Positions 50,014-60,981 of a stretch of DNA of 64,000 nt are shown here, piece after piece (within the stretch, counting starts at the first letter, position 1; every line of letters begins with the position of its first letter). The position numbers were made by a program, and so were the translations under genes. Below the pieces are notes generated by a model that saw nothing but the letters and a program-made list of their open reading frames with translations, did no database searches and was not told where the DNA came from. This DNA is from Linnemannia elongata (taxonomy: Eukaryota; Mortierellomycota; Mortierellomycetes; Mortierellales; Mortierellaceae). The stretch spans positions 1,386,501-1,450,500 of the forward strand of contig JAXBDG010000011.1 of the NCBI GenBank assembly GCA_036320915.1, written 5' to 3'.

Positions 50014-50274
50014 GTGTTGGTGTTGGTGGTGTTTGGTGGGGAGGGTGATACAAAGAGAAGAAGGAGAGGTAATGAAGAGAGAGTTGAGAAATGTGTGGGG
50101 TATAGGGTATTGAATGCTGAGAGAGAGGGATATGCTGGGGAGAGAGGGAAGGAGAAGATGGAGGTGTCGATAGGATGGGAGGGAAGAGTCAATGAGAATG
50201 GACGACAAAAAAAGAGGGAAAAGTGAGTGAGAGAGGGAAGTAATAATGAAAAGAGAAAGGAGGGGAGACAGCGT

Positions 50275-50283
50275 CTATTTATT
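50275..50283 (-). promoter_or_regulatory. TATA-like element of the perilipin-like gene
   Basis: AATAAATAG on the minus strand, upstream of the predicted non-coding first exon (about 50245-50014). Confidence 0.4.
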
Positions 50284-51866
50284 CAACTTTCATGCCTCTC
50301 ACTCTGTCTTTGACATGTTGATGCTATCCGAACGGCGATCATGAGCAAAAGCACACACAAGGTAAACAATACAACTTATTCATTCAGCGCAACATTCACA
50401 TTCAACTCCAACAAAAAAAATTCATCGGCAGAGGGGCGATACGCAAGCCGGAGCGTGATAGTGGACTTCACTCAGTCTGACAGACACAAGGGTAAGTTCT
50501 GTTGGCTGACCAGAGCAAAGCAAAGCAACAAGCATATGGCACTTCCTGTCAACACTCTCACACTCTCACTCAACTTTGGTTTGGACTCCTATCCATCCTC
50601 TCTTTCTGTTCTGTGTGTGTCCCCTGGCTCAGCACATTGGCTCACTGACGTTTTAGTCTTTATTCTTTCATGCTCTCTCTTTCTCTCTATCTCATTCTCA
50701 TTCTATTCAATTGACAATCAGCGTTCTCTTCCCTCGCGCTCGTTACTCAGTCGATCACGACTTTTTTTTTAAAAAAAAAAAAAAAAAAGACAGGGGTTGA
50801 TGTTGAAGACATTCAGCCATTCAATGGCCGACCATAAAAAAAGAACACTTCGTTTAGATAGACACTCACACACGCTCGTCCCACATGTGTCGATCAGAAA
50901 AGCAGGGTGAAAAAAAGGGACACTCTTACTCCCTTCCTTGGTCCTCCTGAATGTCAGGTACAGAAATCTTCTCAAAGAAAAGACACAAAGGGGTTGGTTA
51001 TGCCATAAGGGATAGGAGGAGGCAATTACAATGGGGATAACCATCCCTTCCCATATATCTATCCCTTTGGTTGCCTTTTCACTTCTTATACTTCGACAAC
51101 CTCGGATTGGGTGCTCCCTCATTCTCCGGAAGAGAACGAAGAGTGCTCGGACGGAGAAGCAAAAAGAAAGAAACCAAAAACATTAACATATTTCACGAGC
51201 GAATAAAGTTGTCTTTGATAAGAGTTTAGTGAGCGTCTATTTGTTTTCTCGATTCAACTTCTAGCAAGTCGAAATAAAATGTTGTGCCTGTGTTTGTAGC
51301 CACGCCTCTCCTTTCTTTTTTGCTTCAAAAGAGTAACAAGAGAAACACGATGGAACATGTTCACCAAACAAGATCACAACAAAAGCACGTCGTTCTCTCT
51401 CTCGAGGTGTCACTTTTCCTGGATAATCCAGGGTATCGGACTGGTAGGTCTTGTCGTCTCTCTTTAGCACAACCTACAACCACATCCGTCAATTTTTTTT
51501 TTCGTTCCTGCTTTAATGGTTAGCGTAGCGTGTGTTGCAAGAAGGAAATAGGGGCGAAAGTTGGAGTTCTGATTGGCATTCTTTGATCTCTTTTAGGTGG
51601 TGGTTTGCCTTCTGCAAGCATATGTTCGTCCATGACTCGATCGGCGAGCGTGATAGCAGGTGGATTTCTTATTTTCTTTAGAACAAGAAGGCGATCCATG
51701 ATCGCGCTACTTCCTTTTTTTGTTGAGTTTACCTCCAGGAAACAAGGGTCCTCTCGTTGTTGCTTGTGAAAGGTAATGATGAGAAAGGATCGATGAAGTG
51801 AACATTATTTTGGATAAGCACGCGAATGGACCAAGTGCTTGTGTACTTTTTTATCACGTTCTGGCG

Positions 51867-51927
<61 letters not shown>

Positions 51928-54900
51928 TAAAGACGCCATGACGGGTCTGGACGATGATGGTGTTTGTTGCTTGGTTGATATGGTGCCTGGTGTGCCCTTA
52001 GATAAAGCAAGGCATTTGTTTGTATGTAATTTTATTTTAGCATTTGAATGAAATGAATTCTGAATGCAATCGATATAATGATTTTCACGGTCAGATCATT
52101 TATTATCCCCGCCATGGCCCTGGATGCTCCCCACAACCACTCAAGAAATATGTTGGCATGTGAAAACCCTTGCCTTACTTAATTCAATTCGATCACAACA
52201 AATAATACGATCGGAAACTGAAGGGAACACCACCCTCAATGTGTCTTCTTTTGAGAGACAAATGGATCAGCTTATCCACGTTGCCGGGTCTTTTTTTCCA
52301 AAGAGACCTTGTACGAACAAGAAGAAGCCCTTTGTTGGGATATTGCTCTGATAGGCCGTCTCTTGATCAGCCAATCCTCATCCTCGCCAACCAACGAATT
52401 TTCTTTTTTTGTTTGATCAGTTTACAATTCTGCAGCATAATAAGGTAAAGAGGAACAAGGTCGTTGATCACTGATTTGGTTGACACACAGACCTCCTTTA
52501 TTTTATTCAGGCACCATCAGTTCCTTACTCACGGTGCACAAAGAGAACATGGCATGGGACAACCCTGTAAAGTACTTGTACATACATAAATACACTTCCT
52601 CTTCGATGATAAATAACACCTCGTGAAGGAAGACCCTGACATCTTGTTCTTGTTAGAAAACACAACTACCACTCCAGAAACACTGACGTCCATCTTCACA
52701 AGCAAATGCGTTTGTTTCTGGCCCCTTTTTTTTTTTTTTTTTTTGCTATGCTCGGGGGTTTAAAAAAAATAGACGTTTAACTACGCCATTGCACTGCTGT
52801 TTGAAGCTACACAGATACCGGGAACGAGTCCTTCTAGGTTAGCGGTATCTATCGGACTCCCACTTATTCGGGAGGACAAAATCGTCGGCCTAGGCTGCTC
52901 TACACTGTTCACTTAGGTATTCACACCTGCCATCCTTGTTTTTCATGGCTTCCATTTCCTATGCCACTTGACAGTATGACTGACCCTTTCTCCTTCTTGG
53001 CAAGATGAAGAGAAGGGGAAGAACAATGACATTAGATCGGCTGGAAGACTTATTACGAGTTGTTTCGCGTTCGCTCGAGACAAAAAGGAAAGGTCTATCT
53101 TGCTGTTTGCGGAGAAATACAAAGACAAAACTGGAGAATATCGTTTGTTTGCTGTGTCTTTCGATTTTATGATGACGCTTGTTGTTGACAAAGATGAGTG
53201 TTCAATGACCCACACTCAATCGTGGTCCTATTTGTTGTTTGTGTTTTCTTTCCCACCTTCCCTTCTGCCTTCTGTTCCTCTATTATTCCGTCACCTCAGC
53301 CCTCTTCTTACTTTTCATCGTCATCCACGCTCATGCCGATGTTTATTTTTGATTCCTATTTGTTGTTTTCCATGTGGCGCGGTCTTTCAAAATCACACAA
53401 ATAAGTCATATCGGCGATAAGTCTGATACACAATAAAAAGATATCTAGAACGAGGGAGGGAAGGAGGAAAATGTCGCCATCATCTTCTGGGCAACGAACA
53501 TTTCTTTTTCGCTGATGACCGACATTGGGTAATGGCAGAAAAGGGGACGGAAATATAGGGAGCTAGCTCGTAAACGTGGGACCCCATTCCTCTTGGCTTT
53601 TTCACATTCCACTTCGGCTCATGAAATCATCGATCCGTCGTGTGCTTGTTGTTTGTGTTGTGTAAGCTAGCGTCTTGAATTTTTGTTTATTGAATTAGTC
53701 AGTGCGGTGGCTAATGCACATGAATGATAGCATTGGAGATGTGAAGGTGAAAGTGAAGTTGACAGAAAAATGGACACGTGTATTGGGAACCCCTGAGCCT
53801 GATAGTGATAGAGAAACGGATGAGTGTGTGTGTGTGTGAAAAATGAGAGTCACCCGTGCTGCCTGGCGCGTGAAAAATCAGGGAAGGAGACTTGGATGTT
53901 TGTTCGTGATCATCATCATCGTCACGATATAGGAGGGTAACCAAGTTGGATGTTTATTTGTTATTTATTGTAATTCTGCGTAAAGTAATATCCAATCCTC
54001 TCGTGCATGCATCCTCATGCATCCCTCACTCTCTCACACACTCTCCCTCTCTAAGCAAAGTTCCCATGAGGATTTGACATTTCCTTTTATTCCCGCTCTT
54101 GCCCGAACACAAGATTACGATAGTAGCAGATTGAAATTTGCATGTGCCAGCCTCCTTTCTTACTATAACGATTTGTGTTGTCCGACTTGTGGCACCATTT
54201 CATACTCATTGTTCCACGCGTTTGATATTTTATATTTTCGTGTTCAATATGCTCACAGCTTCCTTTTTATAATCCGGCTCCTCTTTCCTTCCTTCCTTTC
54301 AATCTCTCTTTCAGGTAATGCAGTACGCCTAAGGAGGACAGAGCGAAAGAGAACTTCAAAAGGGCAAAGAGAAGATAGGGCGCTGCTGGGTTGTCAATCG
54401 GACCAAAAAAAAAAAAAAAGGCGATTGGATTAGAAGTATGCTCACAACATTTGAACGAGTAATCAGGAACCGACATGGCGACAGGTTTGCATATGGCGAA
54501 TAATAAACTGGGAATGAGAGCATCACTCAATATAAAGGAAAGAGATTGGCGCATGTCTGTTAGAGGGCAAGGTACTCGAGAAGTAGAGTCTAGGTCCCCG
54601 TTTCAAACAGTTATCGATTGGACCCTGTGCGCAGTATTGATTGCTTAAGTACATTGGTTTGTCGCCTGCTTGCTTATTAGACTGGTTTGATATGCACGTT
54701 GCATGATTTCATGCGCAGGGTGGTGGTCGTCGCTTTGTGGTGAGGGTGGGGAGGGAACCATGGGGGTGACATTTGACATGGGTTAGTTCGTTAGTCTCAT
54801 GACGACGTGGGGGGCGTGGGGATCAGGAGTGGAGTAAGTGGGGAGGATGTTGAGATGATTTTCAGGTGTGGGCCTGAACACTATGGGCCTTTGACTGGGT

Positions 54901-56974
54901 TGGGTTCTCTGAACTCTTTGTTTGAACCGGGTGCCGGTTCCCCCTTACTTCCATGTTTATTTTGAAGTGAACATAAAAACAAAACAGCAATTGCTTCGTG
55001 CTTTTAGACCGCGTTTGAGTGTGGAGGAAAAAAACGCAGAAGCACACCATGGGCAAATAAACGCGGTTCGTTCGTCGGTGCAAACTGCCAACCACCAAAC
55101 CCCAACACCTTTTGTTGATCAATGCTGCCACGCATTGACATTGACTATCCCCCCCGCCTTGTGTTTTTTTTTGTCTCTCCTATCAAGATCCAATCTGTCT
55201 GGCATGTTGCCTTAGATACCTCACTTACACCAACAATAGGCTGAAAGAAGTTGGCCCTTGAATAGAAAAACAAACAATGAGCACAGTGTTCACTTTGAAC
55301 CCACGTCCATCGCGTCTGTTGTTTCTTTTTGATCTATGGACATTTGCAAAGAAACAAAATGAACGTTGCAAAACTTTAGTTACCCTCTCTTCCTCTCTCA
55401 CTCTGCGCCCTTCTCTCCATTCTCCACGCCAGGCTTGTTATAATGTTTGTTTTTTTATATTGCTCTCGTCTTTTGCTGCTCATCCATTCCTTGACATTGT
55501 TGTGCATCTTCCGCGCTTTCTTTTTTGGGGACATGGAGAAGAAACACCTGCATAGACTCGCAACCTGCAATCTGAAATAAATCCACTTGGAGCAAGCATG
55601 CATTGAGCAAAACTATTATAGGTCTAAGAGGATAGAGTTGGTTAGGTGCTTGTGTGAGCTGACAAGGGTATTCTCCCTCTGTCTGGCTGCCTCCTTTTCA
55701 TATGTCAGTGCATGTTAAGTGAATAGGCTGCGGCCAATGTGTCCGAGAAGTCTCTCTCTCTTAATGCGACACCAATCTCGGAGGCACAGTGGGCCACACA
55801 AGTAGTAAGGAGAATGCACCTTTCGCCATCTTGCCTCTCTCCACCTTACCTCTCTTCAGTTTTACCCAACCGTTTTTTCTCCATGTGTCTGTTATTGCCT
55901 GGTTCTCCATTTCTTGACTAATACGAAAAACAAAGAGTGTCAACATGCCTTAGCTGCGCCCAGACCTTCCTCCAAAGCAACGGGAAAGAAATCCGAAGGA
56001 GTGAGAAGGGAGAGAGGGAGTATGTATTTGTGAAGAGGGGAAGCATATTTGACAGGTGCGTCTGTGCGACCTTTAGAAAACCCAAACGCAAATTGCACCA
56101 CAGATGCACACACACACACTCACTCGAAAACTACTCAAACAAGGAAATCAACATTTGTCATCGTTTACGCGAAGGAAAAGGAAATAGAAAAGGTACCTGG
56201 GAGTACGGATGGAGTGCAACCATGGTAGCGGCGGAGGCCTGGAGGCCTGGAGGGTACATGAAATTTCTCGTTGCTGTGTCATCCCACCCTCTTCTTTCTC
56301 CCATCATGGACTGAGAAAGAGAGAGGAGGCACAGAAAGTATTAGGAGCATTGTACTCTCACACGATGCCATCCCAATCCTCGTTGTTCGTTGGTTGCCAG
56401 TATTATTAGTATTTTTGCTCGGCAAAATCACTGGTCCCAGTCCCAGCACCTGCATCTGCATCTGCATGCTCACTCCTTTCACTCCACTCGCATGTGACGA
56501 GGGAGGTAGGAGGAAGTGAGATGATGAGATGACTATGAAGCAAAAGCAAACAAACAGCCTAGAAAACACTGCAACTGAGTGTCCGAGTCGGAGATGTAAC
56601 TGAGCGCGCGCAAAATAGAAAGCCGTGCATCATGCATGCGAGTCCCAACCCTCCCTCCCACCCCCCACTTACACTTGCACACATACACACGAGCGCGCTA
56701 CAAATCATACCCACAGACACAGGACAAGCAAGAGACATGCCCTAGTCCGTGACAAATCGCGTTCACTACCACTACCACCAATTAGTGCTCTCACCCAACG
56801 CCTCATGCCGCTCCATTCAATCCAATGCGCTGCCAAGAATCCAAGATGCATTTGTTTTTTATTTTATGAAAACGAGTTGTTGAAAATGCCGCTCGATCCC
56901 CGCAATAATCTTTGTGTTGTGCCATGCTTGCAACTCTGATTGTTGATTTTTTTTTCTTCTGTGTTTTGCCGCAT
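50284..56974. other. 6.7-kb gene-poor region
   Basis: Nothing here is a convincing gene on either strand: open frames are short, low in complexity and lack domains. It contains an A17 run (50772-50788), an A55 run (51869-51923), a T20 run near 52727, CT/GT simple sequence and an imperfect tRNA-like fold at 52826-52890 that I do not accept as a tRNA. A lineage-specific short gene or ncRNA cannot be excluded. Confidence 0.5.
51869..51923. repeat. A55 homopolymer
   Basis: An uninterrupted run of 55 A, the longest of three such tracts in the window. Confidence 0.95.
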
Positions 56975-59106
56975 TTATTTGCCCTGTCCAGCCTCGAGTT
57001 CCCTCACAACATCCTCGGCTGAAGATTCCTCCTTGACCTTCAACAAGAACTTCTTGGGCTTGCCATCCTCCACCGCGAAAATCGTTACAAAGTTCTTGGT
57101 GCGCTTTGGTCCCATTCCCTGAATCACCCAGTCTATTAAAAGCACAAGGCTGTTAGTTAAGAATAATTGTCATGCACGTGGGAGCAACACAATCGCAACA
57201 AAAGCAATAACTTACTGTTGAGGATAAGTTGACCAGTGCCGCCGGTTCTCATGATCATGCGGCGCTTCTTGGACTCAGTGTTCTCGTTCACACGGAACTG
57301 TCCTACTCCCAAATCTTTGTTTTCGCCATCCACGACAGCGTACAACTTGCCCTTGACTTCAAATACAGTCTCCTCGCCTTCCTCGCCAGCACGACTGTCA
57401 ACAAGCTGCGACTTTGTGTCATCAGGCATCTTTTCGTTATCGCCTTCATCCTTCTTGTCAGAGGGGTGGCTAGCAGGGACTGAGAATTGGAATCCGCCTC
57501 CTGCTGCTGGTGCTGCTGATGGAGATGATGTCGAAAAGGGTGAAGGGGCAGTTCCAAAGCCACCGAATGGCTTGGATGCTGAAAGAGAGAATGGCGAAGA
57601 TGAGGTGGTGGCGCCGGCGGTTGAGGTAGCAGGCTTGGGTACAGAGAATGCAAAAGGCGAGGACGTAGTGGTAGCAGGGGTGGTGCTAGCCTTCGAATCG
57701 GTTGTTGTGGTCGAGGTTGTGGTAGCTGTTGAGACGCCAAAGTTGAATCCGCCAAAGGCCGGCTTAGGGGCGGGGTTCTCGCCGATGGCACTCAAGGGAA
57801 CTCCAAAGCTCAGCTTAGGAGCAGCATCAGATCCAGAAGTGGTTGCTCCTGATGTTCCCGTCGACAATGACCCGTTCTGAAGAGACGCAGATCCAAGGGC
57901 TGGGCTCGACGTAGTCGACTTGGCGTCGGTCGAGGTCATGTATTTCTTCTTGATCGCCTGTCTCTTGTCCGTGTACTGTCCAAAGATCTGAGCCAAGTTG
58001 ACGATAGGATTGTTGACCAGTTCCTTCTCAATCTTCTTGACAAACGTCCTGTTCAAGGCCTGAAGGTAGCGTTCCAATTCCTCACGGTCTGGCGTCTCTG
58101 ATTTGGTGGCGTCAGTCGAGGAAGACGCTGCGAGTGGTGTGCTTCCAACGTTGAAAGTGAATGCTCCCGGAGTAAGAGTTGAAGCGGGTTTTGCAGCCGA
58201 TGGGAACGAGGTTGTCGTCGTCGAAAACAATGATGACGATGGCGCAGATGTAGCCGAGAACAATGGCGACGCTAACATAATTAGAACAATCACAATGTCA
58301 GTAAGCACCGCAGTGATATATCGATACTCAGTATTCGTAGGAAACAGTATGGTATTGTGCAGGTGAAGCGAATTACCTTTGGAGGTCGAAGATGTGAATA
58401 GTGGGGAAGAGGTCGCGATCGAAGTTGAAGGCATTGGGGTCGAGGCGGGTGTAATTCCAAAGTTGAACAATCCTCCTGCAGTGGATGGTGCCTTCGGGGC
58501 CGGGGTTGAGGTCAAAGTCGAGGAAGGAGTCACGCCAAAGTTGAACAATCCCGTTGAGGTAGAAGATGGTGCGGTCGGGGTTGGGGTGGAAGTCGAGGAG
58601 GGTGTCACGCCAAAGTTGAAAGATCCTGTGGAGAAAGGCTTTGCCGTGGCTGCTGCTCCTGTTGTGGGGGTGAGCGTTGATGGGGCAGCGAACGACACGC
58701 TGGCAAAGGGTGACGCCGTCGCAGTGGACGTTGATGGGGCAGCGAAGGATGGCATATTGGCAAAAGGCGAAGGCTTTGCAACGCCATTGTCGGCACCGCC
58801 ATTCAGTTTTCTTGCCCTGGGAGCTTTGATACTATTGAAAGGTGTTTTTCACCGTCAGAAAAAGATTGATAGTTAGTGGTTAGTTAGACATAAACTTGGT
58901 TCGAGTAATGGAGCAAAGGCGAACGAAAAGCGCGATTTGACAGTTGATTTTGTTGATGGGTCGATTTAAAGTTCTTACACTCTCTTTGCCATTTCCTCCT
59001 GGGAAGCCTGCTTGAAGACACCTTGAATGGAGCTGCCTTCGTCGTTGTCGCCATCCCGATCGTACTCATCCTTGGTGAGCTGGTTCTCCGTTCCTCGCTT
59101 GGACAT
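56975..59106 (-). CDS. NUP50: NUP50-like FG nucleoporin with Ran-binding domain
   Basis: Nuclear-basket nucleoporin that binds importin alpha and Ran and speeds cargo release. Exons on the minus strand: 59106-58979, 58831-58377, 58271-57216 and 57132-56975; 598 residues. The N-terminus MSKRGTENQLTKDEYDRD with IKAPRAR matches the importin-binding end of NUP50 (MAKRNAEKELT..., later KKAKRR). The FG region has repeated FNFGVTP/FNFGITP units about 30 residues apart. The middle block ELERYLQALNRTFVKKIEKEL with NPIVNLAQIFGQY corresponds to the NUP50 central helix. The C-terminal Ran-binding domain reads FEVKGKLYAVVDGENKDLGVGQF, KRRMIMRTGGTGQLILN, then WVIQG and FLLKVKEES. Exon 1 to 2 uses a short intron. 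Full-length and intact. Confidence 0.92.
58430..58640 (-). repeat. Coding tandem repeat of FG units in the NUP50-like gene
   Basis: Three diverged units of about 80-100 bp, each encoding FNFG[VI]TP[SA]S followed by a Ser/Thr/Pro spacer. The exactly repeated core GCCAAAGTTGAA is visible at 58532 and 58610 on the plus strand. Confidence 0.75.
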
Positions 59107-59844
59107 TTGTTGTTGTTGTTTGTCGTGAAAGTAAGATGATCCTCTAAGGTTGATGCCTCGTTGTTACTCCTTTTACTCTGAAGCGATCGAAGCTAGTTGT
59201 TGCAAGAAAAGTGTTCGTGGTCGTCCTTGTGAAATCGAGATCGGCGAGGTCGCAAAGACACGATCGGCTTAATGGGTGAAAGAGAGACAGGACAATAAGA
59301 AGGGGAAAAAAAGAACGAGCGATCACCTCTCGTTTTTATTTTTATTTTGGTTTGCGTATGCGCCACCTTTCCTGCATATAATAATTGACACGCCATGGAA
59401 GTCACTGGTGAGATAGTTTGCCCAAGGCTTCTTTTATGACCTCTGCATGGTCCATTCATTATCCATATGCATAAAGGCATCGGTATCAACCATTGCTTCA
59501 GTTATACCCTTTGGATGAGAACAAGCCAGAGAATAAACCAGTTACCCAAGATCGCCAACTCACTTCCACTGACCGGCGTACTCTCGCCCTACTCTCCGCC
59601 TTGACCCCCTTTAGCCCAACAAAGCATCCAAAAGTGACTGCCTGCAATTTGGTTGATCAACCAAACAAGATCAGCCCATTCCGAGGACCCTCTCAAGGGA
59701 AGGGTACAATGGCGAAAAGTCAAAAGTGGGAGAGGGGACAGAAGAACAAGAAGTAAAGGAGAGTAGAGGCGAGTTCTTATTCATTCATTCGTACTATTCG
59801 TCTTTCTCATTCATTCCTCCACTTGACATTCAGCACTGCTGTTC
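59107..59844. other. Divergent promoter side of the NUP50-like gene
   Basis: 738 bp. T-rich near 59334-59350. An open frame from 59493 lacks an ATG at its start. No gene is called. Confidence 0.4.
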
Positions 59845-60531
59845 ATGGCACACATAACAGCACTTCGCTGCTGCCCACCAACAGTCCAGTCGAGCTTAAA
59901 GGCCAACGCCACCATCACTACAAGCCTGTTTTCAGCTTCACGTAAAACCGCTCCAACCAGAACGACTCGACCTATCCACACACAACCTAACTCACTCACA
60001 AGCCAGTCTTCGACTGTCTCTAGGAGTGGCAAAAAAAGTCTAAATGGCCTGCACACATCAAAGGCAAACTCAATTGCGCCTGCTTGGCCTTCCGAGGCAA
60101 GAGCAACGAAAGATCACTTTGAGCATGTCGTCATTGGATCGAGACTGGAGACTAAGAACGGCAGCGAAACCGCATGGGCCACTATCTCCGGGACAACCAC
60201 GATTACGGCCGCAGCCGCCATGCGTAGGACAATCTTAGGCCGAGACAAGACAAGCAGCGACCTGTGTTCCAAGGGGATCGATCAGAAAAGGGCGTTCACC
60301 CTCCAGTGCCAGCACAACAACCAGTGCCAGCACTACGCGAGATCTTCCAATAGTAATGCTAGCACTAGGCTGAGAAGAGCTGATGGTGGTGTTTCAGTAG
60401 AGGAAGGGGTGGCAGGGTGGGATAGGTCAGCAACGGTGTTAAGAAGAGAAGGGTGGACCCTCTTTGAGCCAAGCCGAGGACGAACTGGCTGGGTGGGTGG
60501 TGCGATGGGGCAGCAATTGACACGAAGGTAA
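59845..60531 (+). CDS. Hypothetical orphan open reading frame, 228 residues
   Basis: I do not recognise this protein. The ATG at 59845 opens an intron-free frame of 228 codons in an otherwise AT-rich spacer. The first about 80 residues contain no Asp or Glu and are rich in Ser, Thr, Arg and Ala (ALRCCPPTVQSSLKANATI), resembling a mitochondrial presequence. The middle holds a near-duplicate QCQHNNQCQHY. The C-terminus is Gly/Arg-rich and ends at a natural stop. No membrane segment. It could be a young lineage-specific gene or a chance frame; GPD1 starts 450 bp further on in the same direction, so parts could also be its distal leader. Confidence 0.3.
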   Translation: MAHITALRCCPPTVQSSLKANATITTSLFSASRKTAPTRTTRPIHTQPNSLTSQSSTVSRSGKKSLNGLHTSKANSIAPAWPSEARATKDHFEHVVIGSRLETKNGSETAWATISGTTTITAAAAMRRTILGRDKTSSDLCSKGIDQKRAFTLQCQHNNQCQHYARSSNSNASTRLRRADGGVSVEEGVAGWDRSATVLRREGWTLFEPSRGRTGWVGGAMGQQLTRR

Positions 60532-60981
60532 GACTTTTATTATTATTTCATTATCTTGAAAACATTGTCGCATGGTTTTCTATTTGCGTGTTGATTGCGA
60601 TGATAGCTGAGAAGATAGAAAGACAGGCAAAAAGAATTGCCCGAAACCATGGATTGACATTTGGGAAGCATAAATAGGAGAATATCTTTTCGATGACAGG
60701 CTACTGATCTCATCACTTCCCAATCCCTCCTTTTTATCAACCCTAATTATCACCACTTCCACTTCTTTCCTTCCCTTTCCTCTCTTTCTTTCACTTATCA
60801 TCACGCTCGAACCTCCTTCCGCCACTAACACCTGCCAATCGACCAACCAACCAACCCCAACACTCACCACCACTCGCGCAGATCAAGTGCTCTCAACACC
60901 CTTTTACAACAACCGCAGGCGCGTATCCATACCAACACCACCACCACTACCGCAATTACGACAACAACACATCCACACAGA
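60532..60981 (+). promoter_or_regulatory. Upstream region and leader of GPD1
   Basis: 450 bp. The final 260 bp are C/T-rich with CCACCACC and CAACAACA runs, a typical leader in this window, ending ACACAGA before the ATG at 60982. No TATA box is obvious. Confidence 0.45.

Noticed and set aside
52826..52890. tRNA-like segment (TAGGTTAGCGGTAT with a CTCCC/GGGAG stem)
   Set aside because: No matching acceptor stem, an eight-base loop and no GTTCRA T-loop; at most a decayed tRNA-derived fragment.
59493..59756. Open frame upstream of the orphan ORF
   Set aside because: Begins at TTG rather than ATG; no domain, charged low-information sequence.
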